From Microlunatus sagamiharensis (lineage in GTDB: Bacteria > Actinomycetota > Actinomycetes > Propionibacteriales > Propionibacteriaceae): a DNA stretch of 64,000 nt. The translations under genes were made by a program, and so were the position numbers. This document shows positions 1 through 9,087 of the stretch, piece after piece. The DNA lies in NCBI RefSeq assembly GCF_900105785.1, contig NZ_LT629799.1:992001-1056000 (forward strand), read 5' to 3'. Each line of letters opens with the position of its first letter. Position 1 is the stretch's first letter. The notes beneath the pieces are model-generated. The model was not told the origin of the DNA. It searched no databases and saw only the letters and a list, made by a program, of their open reading frames with translations.

Positions 1-877
1 CCCCGGAGAGGGACCGTGGGCCGGACCGCCGACGGGACGGGTGACGGCCATGGCCACGGGGATGGCCTCGTGCACGCTGCGCGACCAGCCACCGGTCGGG
101 CCGTGGGTGCCCGGCAGCCCGGACCGGACGCACGAGCACCGGCGCGACGGGAGGTTCGCGGTGCGCCTCGGGCTGAGCGAGGTGCAGGGCATCGGGCGGG
201 CCCAGGCCCAGCGCATCGTCGACGCCCGTGCCGACGGCCCGTTCACGAGCATCAACGACGTCGTCCGCCGCACGGGGCTCAGCGTCGCCCAGACCGAGGC
301 GCTGGCCACGGCGGGTGCGTTCGACTCCTTCGGGCTGTCGCGGCGCCAGGCCCTGTGGAACGCCGGGTACGCCGACAGCGCCGACACCCTGCCCGGCACG
401 GCGGTCGACGCGGCGCCGCCCGAGCTGCCGGGGATGAGCGCCGCGGAGCTGACCCTGGCCGACCTGTGGGCCACCCAGATCAGCCCCGACGACCACCCGG
501 TCTCGCACCTGCGGCCGGTGCTGGACGAGCACGGGGTCCTCGCGGTGAGCACGCTCGGCAAGGGCCACGACCGCACCCGCGTCCGGGTGGCCGGGCTGGT
601 CACCCACCGGCAGCGGCCCTCGACCGCGGGCGGGGTGACGTTCCTCAACCTGGAGGACGAGACGGGCATGCTGAACATCGTCTGCTCGCGCCCGATGTGG
701 CAGCGCTTCGTGCGGGTCGGGCGGCGGACGAACGCCCTGCTGGTCCGCGGCACCGTCGAGCACGTCGACGGCGTGACCAACCTGGTCGCGGACCGCCTGG
801 AGCCGCTCAGCGCGCTGTTCCCCAAGGAGACGACGGCCGCGATCCCGCAGAGCTACCGGTCGCGGGACTTCCGGTGA
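1..877 (+). CDS. dnaE2: Error-prone DNA polymerase DnaE2, C-terminal part (5' truncated by window edge)
   Basis: Alpha-subunit-like DNA polymerase used in SOS mutagenesis and translesion synthesis together with ImuA/ImuB (family knowledge). Only about 290 C-terminal residues are visible, reading from base 2. They contain a helix-hairpin-helix region (GIGRAQAQRIV, then a segment starting FTSINDVV) and a C-terminal OB-fold (VRVAGLVTHRQRP, FLNLEDETGMLNIV, LLVRGTVEHVDG). The chain ends in SRDFR, a typical DnaE2 rather than DnaE1 ending. The first 45 or so residues after the window edge are Pro/Arg-rich and poorly recognisable, so a frame problem upstream cannot be excluded. The downstream gene is convergent, 66 bp away. 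The catalytic PHP/palm part lies outside the window. Confidence 0.88.
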   Translation, partial: PGEGPWAGPPTGRVTAMATGMASCTLRDQPPVGPWVPGSPDRTHEHRRDGRFAVRLGLSEVQGIGRAQAQRIVDARADGPFTSINDVVRRTGLSVAQTEALATAGAFDSFGLSRRQALWNAGYADSADTLPGTAVDAAPPELPGMSAAELTLADLWATQISPDDHPVSHLRPVLDEHGVLAVSTLGKGHDRTRVRVAGLVTHRQRPSTAGGVTFLNLEDETGMLNIVCSRPMWQRFVRVGRRTNALLVRGTVEHVDGVTNLVADRLEPLSALFPKETTAAIPQSYRSRDFR

Positions 878-943
878 GGCAGGTACGCGTACGCCGGATC
901 GCGCCCGACCGGCGCACCGCCCGCGGCTCCGGAGGCCGCCCCG

Positions 944-2008
944 TCAGTGCCCGGACTGCGACCAGGGCCCGACGTAGGTCGAGCCGGGGTCGAGCGGGGG
1001 CGGCGGGCCGAAGCCCGACCCGGGCATCGGGTGGAAGCCCGCGCCGAGGGCCGGGTCCGGGGCGGTGGGTGCGTACGCGCGCTGCAGCCCGGCGCGCGAG
1101 GCCCAGAACCACAGGGCAGCGGCGCTGAGCAGCAGGATGACGCCCGGCAGGAGCACCGAAGGGCCGGCGCTGCCCGCGCCGCGGTCGAAGACCGTCGAGG
1201 TGTCCTGCTGCAGCAGGACGAGGCTGCCGAAGGCCACGAGGTTGTTGAAGGTGTGCAGCAGCACCGCGAGCTCCAGCCCGCCCGTGCGCCAGGTGACGAG
1301 CGACAGCACCACGGCGAAGGCGAAGTAGAAGGCGATCAGCCACGGGTCGCCGGCGCCGTGGGCGAGGGTGAAGACCGCGCCGGAGAGCAGCGTGCCGACC
1401 AGCAGCGCGAGCCGCGGTGAGGCGAACCACGACCCTGCCCCACGCGTGATGAGCCCGCGCGCGCCGTACTCCTCACCGGCGGCCTGCAGCGGGGTGGTGA
1501 GCAGGACGATCAGCCCGAGGGCGATGTAGGTCCCGCTCGGCACCTGGACGTCCTCGGGCGCGAAGACCAGGGTGGTGACGAGGTAGAGGACCCAGAAGGG
1601 GAGCGCGACCAACGCGCCACGGCCGAGGACGCGCCAGCGGAAGCGGCCGGTCACCGAGTGCAGCCACCGCCCGCGCTGCCCGAAGAACGCGCGCTGCAGC
1701 AGCATGCTGAGCGGGATGCACGCGGCGTTGGTCAGGTTCACCGCGATGAGCAGCGTCGGCGTCAGGGCCAGCTTCATGGCCAGCAGGTCCTCGACCGAGG
1801 TGGCCCCGCGGGCGACGTCGACCGCCAGCGCGCCGCCCTGCAGCACCGCGCTGATCAGCAGGTAGGCCGCCACGAAGCAGACGATCATCAGCACCCCGCG
1901 ACCCCGGGTCGCGCGGGGCGTGCGCAGCATCTGCGGGTAGGAGACGGGCTCCAGCGGCATCGGGTCGGGCTGCGGTCGCAGCGGGGCGGGCACGGGCAGC
2001 GCCGTCAT
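944..2008 (-). CDS. CPBP-family (CAAX protease/bacteriocin-processing) intramembrane metalloprotease
   Basis: Integral membrane protein of 354 residues with about seven hydrophobic segments between residues 40 and 330. The Abi/CPBP catalytic motifs are present: EE at 179-180 followed by R184 (GEEYGARG), then H217 (FTLAHG), then H252/N255 (HTFNN). Family members are glutamate-type intramembrane endopeptidases; the substrate here is unknown. The N-terminus is Pro-rich and the C-terminal 40 residues are Pro/Gly-rich, probably cytoplasmic tails. The ATG at 2008 was chosen because GGAGGA lies about 5 nt upstream; a longer reading frame to 2212 has no such site and an Arg-rich non-conserved extension. 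Monocistronic between convergent dnaE2 and a divergent secreted protein. Confidence 0.85.
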   Translation of the reverse strand: MTALPVPAPLRPQPDPMPLEPVSYPQMLRTPRATRGRGVLMIVCFVAAYLLISAVLQGGALAVDVARGATSVEDLLAMKLALTPTLLIAVNLTNAACIPLSMLLQRAFFGQRGRWLHSVTGRFRWRVLGRGALVALPFWVLYLVTTLVFAPEDVQVPSGTYIALGLIVLLTTPLQAAGEEYGARGLITRGAGSWFASPRLALLVGTLLSGAVFTLAHGAGDPWLIAFYFAFAVVLSLVTWRTGGLELAVLLHTFNNLVAFGSLVLLQQDTSTVFDRGAGSAGPSVLLPGVILLLSAAALWFWASRAGLQRAYAPTAPDPALGAGFHPMPGSGFGPPPPLDPGSTYVGPWSQSGH

Positions 2009-2389
2009 GGTCGTCCTCCAGGTGGTGCCGGTCGTCGCCGGGCACCCAGTCTGCCCGCCGCCCAGGACGGCGAGGCCCGCGCGACGCTCCGCGCGTGCCC
2101 GGACCGAGATCCTGAGACGCCTGCCGGGAAAACTCAGTAACAGAGAGGTCACGGCGGACGAGATCGCGTACGGACGGCGCGGTCGTCCGGTGCGCGGGGG
2201 CACACGAGCCACTCTCTCCGGCTGCTGAAGCGGCCTCTCACCGAGGAGTCACCCATGGCCCAGGCCCGTTTCTCGCCCCTTCCCGGGCGTGTGCTGCGAC
2301 GTCAGGGGCTCGTGGTGCTCCAGTCGCATCACGAGAATGTCTCGGCGAACCCCTGGACCTCTCAGGCAGATCACGGCAGGATCACGGCC
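2009..2389. promoter_or_regulatory. Divergent intergenic region with leaderless promoter for the downstream nuclease-like gene
   Basis: About 380 bp separate two divergent genes. On the + strand CAGGAT at 2377-2382 sits 7 nt before the GTG at 2390, matching the TANNNT-like spacing seen for leaderless genes elsewhere in this window. An open frame from ATG 2255, with GAGGAG in front, joins the downstream gene in frame, but its codons have many A/T third positions, unlike real genes here. I treat it as non-coding. No RNA gene was recognised. Confidence 0.5.
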
Positions 2390-3472
2390 GTGACTCGTGG
2401 AAGCGTCAACCACCGCCGGCTGCGGGCCTCGCTGGTCAGCGCCTCGCTGCTCGCCTCCGTCGCCCTGGCCGGCGCCCTGCCGCTCGGCACGACGACGCAG
2501 GCGCAGGCCGCGCCGGTGGCGGCGAGCGCCGAGGTGGCCTCGGCCCCGCTGCGCGTCGCCAGCTACAACATCCGCAACGCGAACACGTACCAGAAGCACA
2601 AGAACGAGAAGCGGTGGGTCGACCGCCGCGCGGCCGTCGTGGCCGGCATCAAGGGCCAGGACCTGGACGTCCTCGGGGTCCAGGAGGCCAGCCAGGGCCT
2701 GCTGTCCGACGCCACGTCGCAGCGCAACCGGACCAGCCAGTTCGACGACCTCGTCGCCCGTCTCGGCGGCGGCTGGAAGGTCACCAACGACCGCCACTAC
2801 AACTGCGTGAACACCGACTCGCCGAACCGCTGCACCAAGGTCGACCAGGGCGCCTCGGGCGGCACGCGCATCCTCTACGACAGCACCCGCGTCGAGCTCC
2901 TCGCGCAGGGCTCGGAGCTCCTGCCGCTGCCCAAGGGCGAGCCGGAGAAGTACACCGCGTGGGCCCAGCTGCGCCAGCGCAGCACCGGCAAGCGCTTCAT
3001 GGTCGCGAACCTGCACACCGTGGGCACCGACGCCCAGTACGCCTACCGCACCAAGCAGGCCAAGGTCGCCCTGGCCGCGCTGAAGGAGCACAACCCGGGC
3101 GGGCTGCCGATGATCGCGCTCGGCGACTGGAACTCCAGCCGCTTCGAGAAGCCGAGCAACGGCCCGTACGACGTCTTCGTCAAGGCCGGCTTCGTCGACC
3201 CGCTGGGGCAGAAGTACCGCTCGACCTCGGCCGTGAAGCCGACGGCGGAGAAGCGGGTCCGCGCCTGGATCAACAGCTCGAACCCCAGCTGGAGCCGCAC
3301 GGCGCCGAACCACAAGAGCTGGGGCCAGGGCAGCTACATCGACTACATCCTGACCACCAAGATGCGGGTCAGCGAGTGGGAGACGGTCGCCCGCCTGGAC
3401 AAGAAGGGCAAGTTCGTCGGGGTGATCCCGTCCGACCACAACATGGTCCGCGCGACCGTCTGGCTTCCCTGA
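2390..3472 (+). CDS. Secreted endonuclease/exonuclease/phosphatase (EEP) family protein
   Basis: Exported DNase-I-fold hydrolase of about 360 residues; family members cut phosphodiesters in nucleic acids, phospholipids or inositol phosphates, and the substrate here is unknown. An N-terminal Sec signal peptide is clear (Arg-rich start, hydrophobic LVSASLLASVALAGA, then a TQAQAAP cleavage region). EEP motifs follow in order: LRVASYNIRNAN, a catalytic Glu in GVQEAS, the metal/active-site GDWNSS and the C-terminal SDHNMVRA. The GTG at 2390 was preferred over ATG 2255 because it puts the signal peptide at the N-terminus and follows a CAGGAT -10 box. The alternative start would add 45 residues with poor codon usage. 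Convergent with the following MFS gene. Confidence 0.82.
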   Translation: MTRGSVNHRRLRASLVSASLLASVALAGALPLGTTTQAQAAPVAASAEVASAPLRVASYNIRNANTYQKHKNEKRWVDRRAAVVAGIKGQDLDVLGVQEASQGLLSDATSQRNRTSQFDDLVARLGGGWKVTNDRHYNCVNTDSPNRCTKVDQGASGGTRILYDSTRVELLAQGSELLPLPKGEPEKYTAWAQLRQRSTGKRFMVANLHTVGTDAQYAYRTKQAKVALAALKEHNPGGLPMIALGDWNSSRFEKPSNGPYDVFVKAGFVDPLGQKYRSTSAVKPTAEKRVRAWINSSNPSWSRTAPNHKSWGQGSYIDYILTTKMRVSEWETVARLDKKGKFVGVIPSDHNMVRATVWLP

Positions 3473-3486
3473 CCCCAGCTTGACCT

Positions 3487-3503
3487 GGCCCGCGTCGCGG
3501 GCC
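3487..3503. terminator. Bidirectional hairpin between convergent genes
   Basis: GGCCCGC, loop GTC, GCGGGCC: a 7-bp perfect GC stem in the 35-bp gap between two convergent genes. It has no T-run, as is common for terminators in high-GC actinobacteria. Confidence 0.5.
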
Positions 3504-3507
3504 GGCC

Positions 3508-4893
3508 TCAGCGCCGACGGTGGCCAACGAGCGCGACGACCGCGGCGGCCAGCATCCCGATCGCGGCCCCCCCGTAGGACCAGGCGGGGCCGGCGGCGTC
3601 GATGACCACCCCGGCCACGGCGGTGCCGAGGGCCGCGCCGGTCGTGTTCGAGGCGGACAGGAAGGCCTGGGCCTCGTTGAGCCGTCCCGGCGGTACGAGC
3701 TGGTCGAGCAGGGCCTGCTGCATGATCAGGGTGGGGGCGATGGTGAGGCCGGTGAGGAAGAGCACCGGCAGCAGCACCACCAGCGTCGTCACCCCCGAGG
3801 ACAGCAGCAGCGCGAGGGTGGTGAGCAGGACCCCGAAGAGGGCGAGCAGCGCCGGCACCGCACGTCGCTCGCTGACCCCCCAGTGGCGGGCGCCGTACGC
3901 GAGCCCGCCGATGGTGCTGCCGCCGGCGATCGCGGCGAAGAGGATGCCGACGCGGTCGGTGCTGCCGAGCGCGAGGTCGGCGGTCGCGGCCATCGAGGTG
4001 TCGAGCTGGCCGAAGCCGATGCTGAGGACGAGCATCACCAGCAGCACGGCGGGGACGCCGGCGGCGGTCAGGGCGGTCCGCGGACCTGCCTGGTCCGTGT
4101 CGGGGTCGTGGCCGGCCGCGAGCCGCTGCGTCCGCGCGTCCGCCCGGCGGGCCACCCCGGTCAGGCAGTAGCCGACCCCGCCGGCCACGAGCAGGCCGGC
4201 GGTGACCAGGAGCGGGAGCGGCCCGATGCCGGGCAGCAGCAGGCTCGACAGGAACAGCGGCCCGAGCACGAAGGTCAGCTCGACCGACACCCCGTCGAGC
4301 GCGAAGGCGACCCGGCGTGACCCGGCGTCGGGCAGCGCGATGCGAAAGCTCGAGCGCAGCGCCGGCCCGATCGCCGGGTAGGCGAGCCCGACCCCGGCCG
4401 CGAGCAGCATGAGGACGTGCTCACCGGCGCCGCGCGTCGTGGCGAGGGTGAGCGCGACGAGCAGCCCGGCGCTGGCGAGGCTGGTGGGCAGCAGCACCCG
4501 CAGCTGCCCGAGGCGGTCCATGAGCCGGCCCCACAGCGGCGTGCCGAGCGCGGCGCCGACCGCGTACGCGCCGCTGACCAGCCCGGCGAGGGCGTACGTG
4601 TGGCGCTCGGCCTCGACGAGGATCAGGATCCCGAGCGGGATCATCGACAGCGTCAGACGGGCGAGCGTGGCGAAGAGGAAGGGCCCGGCGGCCGGACCGT
4701 GGCGCAGCAGCCGCCCGTAGGCCTTGAGCCCGGTGCCCAGCCGGACCTCGGCGGCGGGCTGCGGGGCCACGGGCGTGCGCACGGTTCTCCAGAGAAGGTC
4801 GAGGGCGGTCCGGGCAGCGTGCCCGGTCCCGCGCGACGCCGCACCGACCCGTGACCGGTCCGAGCCGGTCGGCCTGGGTTCGGGGTCGGTCAT
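3508..4893 (-). CDS. MFS transporter, putative drug/metabolite exporter
   Basis: Major facilitator protein of about 461 residues with 12 predicted membrane segments, after a hydrophilic N-terminal tail of roughly 60 residues. The MFS motif-A-like loop GRLMDRLGQLRVLLP lies between segments 2 and 3, and small-residue-rich helices (GAALGTAVAGVV) lie near the C-terminus. The layout suggests an antiporter of the DHA type; the substrate cannot be deduced. The start is ATG 4893, with GTG 4896 immediately before it as an alternative. It is transcribed divergently from the LacI-type regulator 130 bp away, but it does not carry the operator repeat close to its own start, so membership in that regulon is uncertain. 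Confidence 0.75.
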   Translation of the reverse strand: MTDPEPRPTGSDRSRVGAASRGTGHAARTALDLLWRTVRTPVAPQPAAEVRLGTGLKAYGRLLRHGPAAGPFLFATLARLTLSMIPLGILILVEAERHTYALAGLVSGAYAVGAALGTPLWGRLMDRLGQLRVLLPTSLASAGLLVALTLATTRGAGEHVLMLLAAGVGLAYPAIGPALRSSFRIALPDAGSRRVAFALDGVSVELTFVLGPLFLSSLLLPGIGPLPLLVTAGLLVAGGVGYCLTGVARRADARTQRLAAGHDPDTDQAGPRTALTAAGVPAVLLVMLVLSIGFGQLDTSMAATADLALGSTDRVGILFAAIAGGSTIGGLAYGARHWGVSERRAVPALLALFGVLLTTLALLLSSGVTTLVVLLPVLFLTGLTIAPTLIMQQALLDQLVPPGRLNEAQAFLSASNTTGAALGTAVAGVVIDAAGPAWSYGGAAIGMLAAAVVALVGHRRR

Positions 4894-4953
4894 CACTCTA
4901 TCGGCCGGCGCCCGGGCGGCCGACGGGGCGCGAGCGCCGAACCTCCCGACCGC

Positions 4954-4971
4954 GAGTTTCGAGGAGTTTCG
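4954..4971 (+). promoter_or_regulatory. LacI-type operator (direct repeat GAGTTTCGAGGAGTTTCG)
   Basis: Two GAGTTTCG half-sites in tandem, 10 bp apart (one helical turn). The same 18 bp occurs in reverse complement at 12132-12149, upstream of the RraA-like gene. Here it lies about 54 bp before the regulator's start and just upstream of a CAGGAT -10 box at 4991-4996, so autoregulation is likely. Confidence 0.7.
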
Positions 4972-5024
4972 CCCGTGGCGCGTGCCGTGCCAGGATGACG
5001 CCGTCGTCCAAGGAGGGGGTGCTC

Positions 5025-6095
5025 GTGGCGCTCGACGGTCAGGGCCCGGCCGGCTCGCCCACCCGGGTCACGGTCGCCGACATCGCCCGGGACGCCGGCG
5101 TCTCCATCGCGACGGTCTCCAAGGTGCTCAACCGCCGTCCGGACGTGGCGGCGGAGACCCGGGCGCGGGTGAACGCGCTGCTGGCCGAGCGCGGCTACGT
5201 GCCGTCCACGCGGACCCGGAACAAGGCCCGGGCCGACCGTCCGGCGCGCGGCGGGCTCGTCGACCTCGTCTTCAACGACCCCGGCTCCCCCTGGGCCACC
5301 GAGGTCATCCGGGGCGCGGAGGTGGCGGCCCGCGCGGTGCGCGCCTCGGTCGTGGTGAGCGCGCTCGACCCCGCACCGCGGGCGCGCCGGCGCTGGCTGG
5401 ACGACCTGGCCGAGCGGGGCTCGCTCGGGCTCGTCCTCGCCGTGTCCAGCCTGTCGCCCGACGAGCAGGCCGCCGTGCGCCGGCTGGGCCTGCCGGTCGT
5501 GCTCATGGACCCGGTGGGTGACTTCGAGTCGACGCTGCCGGCCATGGGCTCCGGCAACTTCGGCGGCGGGCTCGCCGCCACCCAGCACCTCCTCGACCTC
5601 GGCCACCGCCGCGTCGCGACGATCACCGGCCCGATGCGCTACCTCTCGAGCCAGGCGCGCCTGGCGGGCTACCGCGCCGCCCTGGAGCGGGCGGGGCTGC
5701 CGGTGGTCCCGGAGCTGGTCCGCGAGGGCGACTTCCACCACGCGTCCGCGCGGGCGGCGAGCGAGGTGCTGCTCTCCCTCGCCGACCCGCCGACCGCGGT
5801 CTTCGCGGCCAACGACGAGCAGGCGCTCGGCGTGTACGCGACGGCGCAGGCCCGCGGGCTGCGGGTGCCCGAGGACCTGAGCGTCGTCGGCTTCGACGAC
5901 GTGCCGATGTCGCAGTGGGTGCTGCCGCCGCTGACCACGGTGCAGCAGCCCATCCGCGAGCTCGCCGCGATCGCGACCCGGTCGCTCCTCGGGCCGGCCG
6001 AGGGCGAGGGCCTCCCGCTGCGCGGGCGCGTCGAGCTGCCGACCACGCTCGTGGTCCGGGGGAGCACGGCGCCGGCGCGCGCCGCCGGCACCTAG
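5025..6095 (+). CDS. LacI/GalR-family transcriptional regulator
   Basis: DNA-binding regulator of 356 residues. The N-terminal LacI helix-turn-helix is textbook (VTVADIARDAGVSIATVSKVLN, residues about 14-35, followed by the hinge region), and the rest is a periplasmic-binding-protein-like sensor domain ending near VVRGS. The effector is probably a sugar or sugar acid imported or degraded by the adjacent genes (inference). The GTG at 5025 is preceded 8 nt upstream by AAGGAGG. The stop codon overlaps that of the convergent ABC ATPase (shared CTAG at 6092-6095). An operator identical to one before the RraA-like gene lies upstream, which argues that this protein controls both itself and the catabolic genes. 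Confidence 0.9.
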   Translation: MALDGQGPAGSPTRVTVADIARDAGVSIATVSKVLNRRPDVAAETRARVNALLAERGYVPSTRTRNKARADRPARGGLVDLVFNDPGSPWATEVIRGAEVAARAVRASVVVSALDPAPRARRRWLDDLAERGSLGLVLAVSSLSPDEQAAVRRLGLPVVLMDPVGDFESTLPAMGSGNFGGGLAATQHLLDLGHRRVATITGPMRYLSSQARLAGYRAALERAGLPVVPELVREGDFHHASARAASEVLLSLADPPTAVFAANDEQALGVYATAQARGLRVPEDLSVVGFDDVPMSQWVLPPLTTVQQPIRELAAIATRSLLGPAEGEGLPLRGRVELPTTLVVRGSTAPARAAGT

Positions 6096-7081
6096 CCGGC
6101 GGAACCGCCCGCGCCCACCGCGGCGGCGGGTTCGTCGCGGCGCTCGCGCGCGAAGTGGCAGACCGCGAGGTGGACCCGGCCCTCGGCGCCGAGCGCGGGG
6201 TCGGTCGTGGCGCACACCTCGCGCCCGGGCTCGACCGCCGGGCCGACCGGGCAGCGCAGCCGGTAGTCGCAGCCGGGCCCGGGGGCGGGGCTGGACGCGG
6301 CCGACGCCTCGATCGCGGTGTCGGACAGCAGCCGGTGCTGGCCGACCTCCGGCACCGCGGCGAGCAGCGAGCGGGTGTACGGGTGCTGCGCGCGGCCGAG
6401 GATGTCGTCCACGCCGCCCTGCTCGACGATCCGGCCGTTGAACATGACGGCCACGTCGTCGCACATGTAGCGCACGACGGCGAGGTTGTGGCTGATGAAG
6501 AGCATGGACAGCCCGAGGTCGGCCTGGAGCCGGCGCAGCAGGTTCAGCACCACGGCCTGCACCGACACGTCGAGGGACGCGGTGACCTCGTCCGCGACGA
6601 GCACGTCCGGACGGGCCGCGAGGGCGCGGGCGATGGCCACCCGCTGACGCTGGCCGCCCGACAGCTGCCCGGGCCGGCTGCGCACCAGGCCCTCGTCGAG
6701 GCTCACCAGGTCGAGCAGCTCCCGGATCCGTCGGCCCGCGTCTCTACGCTCGCCGGCCGGCAGCCCCTCGGCGACGCACTGGCCCACAGTGAAGCGCGGG
6801 TCGAGCGAGCTGCGCGAGTCCTGGAAGACCATCTGCACCCGGCGGCGGGCGTCCCGCGCGGCCCGGCTCCGCGGCGAGGACGCGTCGGCGTCCCCGACGC
6901 GGATGGTCCCGCTGAAGGGCGCCAGCCCGACCACGGCCCGCGCGGTCGTGCTCTTGCCCGAGCCCGACTCGCCGACCAGGCCCAGCACGGAGCCGGGGCG
7001 GAGGTCGAAGGAGACGGAGCGGACGGCGGTGACCGGGCCGTAGCGCACGGTGAGGTCCTGCACGGACAGCGCGGGGGTCAC
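6092..7081 (-). CDS. Oligopeptide-type ABC transporter ATPase (OppF/DppF-like)
   Basis: Cytoplasmic ATPase of 329 residues driving an importer. Walker A GESGSGKST, Q-loop MVFQDS, signature LSGGQRQR, Walker B VLVADEVTASLD and the switch His in FISHN are all present. The C-terminus carries the OppD/F extension with conserved cysteines (CDYRLRCP, then VC and VCHFA), typical of peptide/nickel-type ATPases and often an Fe-S or structural motif. The GTG start overlaps the stop of the upstream fusion gene (GTGA), so translation is coupled. Last gene of a four-gene minus-strand transport operon. Two ATPase domains (this one and the fusion) make the usual OppD/OppF heterodimer. Confidence 0.9.
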   Translation of the reverse strand: MTPALSVQDLTVRYGPVTAVRSVSFDLRPGSVLGLVGESGSGKSTTARAVVGLAPFSGTIRVGDADASSPRSRAARDARRRVQMVFQDSRSSLDPRFTVGQCVAEGLPAGERRDAGRRIRELLDLVSLDEGLVRSRPGQLSGGQRQRVAIARALAARPDVLVADEVTASLDVSVQAVVLNLLRRLQADLGLSMLFISHNLAVVRYMCDDVAVMFNGRIVEQGGVDDILGRAQHPYTRSLLAAVPEVGQHRLLSDTAIEASAASSPAPGPGCDYRLRCPVGPAVEPGREVCATTDPALGAEGRVHLAVCHFARERRDEPAAAVGAGGSAG

Positions 7082-9087
7082 GAAGCCGCCCTCTCGTCGA
7101 CGAGGCCCGCGGCCCCGGGGTATGTGGTGGAGGACCCGTCGGCCAGCGGGTGCCAGCAGGCGGCCCGGTGGCCGGGTGCCCCGATCTGCAGCAGCGGCGG
7201 CCGGGCGTCACGGCAGTCCTGCTCGGCCCGCGGGCAGCGCTCGGCGAAGTAGCACCCGGGCAGGTCCACCCCCGGACCGGGCATCCGGCCGTCGAGCATG
7301 GGGAGCGGCTGCGTACGGTCGGCGTCCATGTCGGGGCTCGCGGCGAGCAGCAGCCCGGTGTACGGGTGCGCCGGCCGCGCCAGCAGCTCGTCGGTCGTCG
7401 CCTCCTCGACGACGAATCCCGCGTACATGACGAGGATCCGGTCGCTGATCTCGGACACGACCGCGATGTCGTGGGAGATGAAGAGCACGCTCGCGCCCGT
7501 GTCGGCCCGCACCTCGGCGACCAGCCGCAGGATCTGGCGCTGCACGGTCACGTCGAGCGCCGTCGTCGGCTCGTCGGCGACCAGCAGCCGGGGCTCGCCC
7601 ATCAGGCCGATGGCGATGCAGACGCGCTGCTTGGTGCCGCCCGACAGCTCGTGCTGGTGCTGGTCAAAGCGCCGCTCCGGGTCGTTCACCGCGACTGCCC
7701 TCAGGGCGTCCAACGCGCGGCGCCGGGCCAGCGCCTTGTCCTGGTGCAGGTGCACGACCGCCGGCTCGACCAGGTGGGTGCCCACCTTCACCGCCGGGTT
7801 CAGCGCCTCGCCCGGGTCCTGGAAGATCATCGCCATCGAGCGGCCGAGGACCCGCTCGTCCTCGGCGGTGCGCCTGGTCAGGTCGACGTCGTCGAAGCGG
7901 AGCACCTCCGCGTGCACCGCGCCGGGCGCCTCGACGAGCTGGGCGACCGCGGAGGTCGCCATGCTCTTGCCCGAGCCGGACTCGCCGACGATGCCGACGG
8001 TCTCACCCGGCGCGATGCTGAACGACACGTCGCGCACCGGCGTGACGACGCCACCGTCGGGTCCCGGGTAGACGACCCGGAGGTGGCGCACCTCGAGCAG
8101 GGCCTCCCCGGCGGCGTCCGTCTCCGGCGCCACGGCGGCGACGGCGGGACCGGCGGCGTCGGCATTCGCGGACGGATCGACGTCGTCGCCGGTCGAGGGC
8201 CGCTGCGCCTCGGCGGCGACGGCGGTGCGCGGCGCCGTGCGCCGGCCGCCGACGAGGTCGGCGAGGTGCTCGCCCGCCATGTTGAACGTCAGCCCGGCCA
8301 GCACGATGGCCACCGCCGGGCCGACCGCCGCCGTGGGGGTGATGTAGACGCGGGTCAGGCCGTCGCTGAGCAGGCGTCCCCAGTCGTACGCGGGCGGCTG
8401 CACGCCGAGGCCGAGGAAGCTCAGCCCGGAGAGGGCGAGGATCGCCGTGCCGATGTGGATGGTCGTGTAGAGGATGACCGGCTCGGCGATGTTCGGCAGC
8501 ACGTGGCGCAGGACCACGGTGACCGGGCCCTTGCCGAGGACCCGGGCTGCCTCGACGTAGTCGCGGCTGACCGCCGACGCGGTGAGCGTCTGGGTGATGC
8601 GCGCGAAGCCGGGGGCGAAGGACGCCCCGACCGCGAGCACGGAGCCGACCGAGCCGATGCCGAAGAGCACCGCGAAGAAGATCGACAGCAGCAGCGCCGG
8701 GAAGGCCATCAGCAGGTTGATCACGGCGCCGAGGACCTTGCCCAGCCGGTGCGACGCGCCGGACAGCAGGCCGAGGGCGACGCCGACCACGCCGCCGACC
8801 ACGGTGGCCAGCACGGCGAGGACGAGCGAGCTGCGGGTCGCGTACAGCGTGCGCGCGAACAGGTCGCGGCCGAGGTCGTCGGTGCCGAGCCAGTGCTCGG
8901 CGCTCGCCGCCTGGTTGGCGTCGACGACGTTGGTGTCGCCCGCGGCGTGGCCCCAGATCCACGGGCCGGCGACGCTGAGGAAGACGAAGACGAGCAGCAG
9001 GGCGAGCGCGACGCCGCCGGGCAGCCGGACGCGCCGCCGTCGGGCGGTGGACCGGGTCGGGACGACCGTGGCGACGGTGGTGCTCAC
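7078..9087 (-). CDS. Permease-ATPase fusion of a peptide-type ABC transporter (DppC + DppD)
   Basis: A 669-residue fusion. Residues about 1-285 are a DppC-type permease: a short cytoplasmic N-terminus, the HWLGTDDLGRDLFAR motif, about six membrane segments and an EAA loop (EAARVLGKGPVTVVLRHVLP). A linker of about 45 residues rich in Ala/Asp follows. Residues about 335-665 are a DppD-type ATPase with Walker A GESGSGKSM, signature LSGGTKQR (Thr-Lys replacing the usual Gln-Arg/Met-Arg), Walker B LLVADEPTTALD and the Cys-containing C-terminal extension (CYFAERCP). The GTG start overlaps the preceding permease stop (GTGA). Such fusions occur in actinobacteria and fix a 1:1 stoichiometry. Confidence 0.9.
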   Translation of the reverse strand: MSTTVATVVPTRSTARRRRVRLPGGVALALLLVFVFLSVAGPWIWGHAAGDTNVVDANQAASAEHWLGTDDLGRDLFARTLYATRSSLVLAVLATVVGGVVGVALGLLSGASHRLGKVLGAVINLLMAFPALLLSIFFAVLFGIGSVGSVLAVGASFAPGFARITQTLTASAVSRDYVEAARVLGKGPVTVVLRHVLPNIAEPVILYTTIHIGTAILALSGLSFLGLGVQPPAYDWGRLLSDGLTRVYITPTAAVGPAVAIVLAGLTFNMAGEHLADLVGGRRTAPRTAVAAEAQRPSTGDDVDPSANADAAGPAVAAVAPETDAAGEALLEVRHLRVVYPGPDGGVVTPVRDVSFSIAPGETVGIVGESGSGKSMATSAVAQLVEAPGAVHAEVLRFDDVDLTRRTAEDERVLGRSMAMIFQDPGEALNPAVKVGTHLVEPAVVHLHQDKALARRRALDALRAVAVNDPERRFDQHQHELSGGTKQRVCIAIGLMGEPRLLVADEPTTALDVTVQRQILRLVAEVRADTGASVLFISHDIAVVSEISDRILVMYAGFVVEEATTDELLARPAHPYTGLLLAASPDMDADRTQPLPMLDGRMPGPGVDLPGCYFAERCPRAEQDCRDARPPLLQIGAPGHRAACWHPLADGSSTTYPGAAGLVDERAAS

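Noticed and set aside
2255-2389. In-frame upstream extension of the EEP protein from ATG 2255 with a good GAGGAG site
   Set aside because: Codon third positions are AT-rich compared with neighbours and the extension would bury the signal peptide 45 residues in; a leaderless GTG at 2390 fits better. A short leader peptide remains possible.
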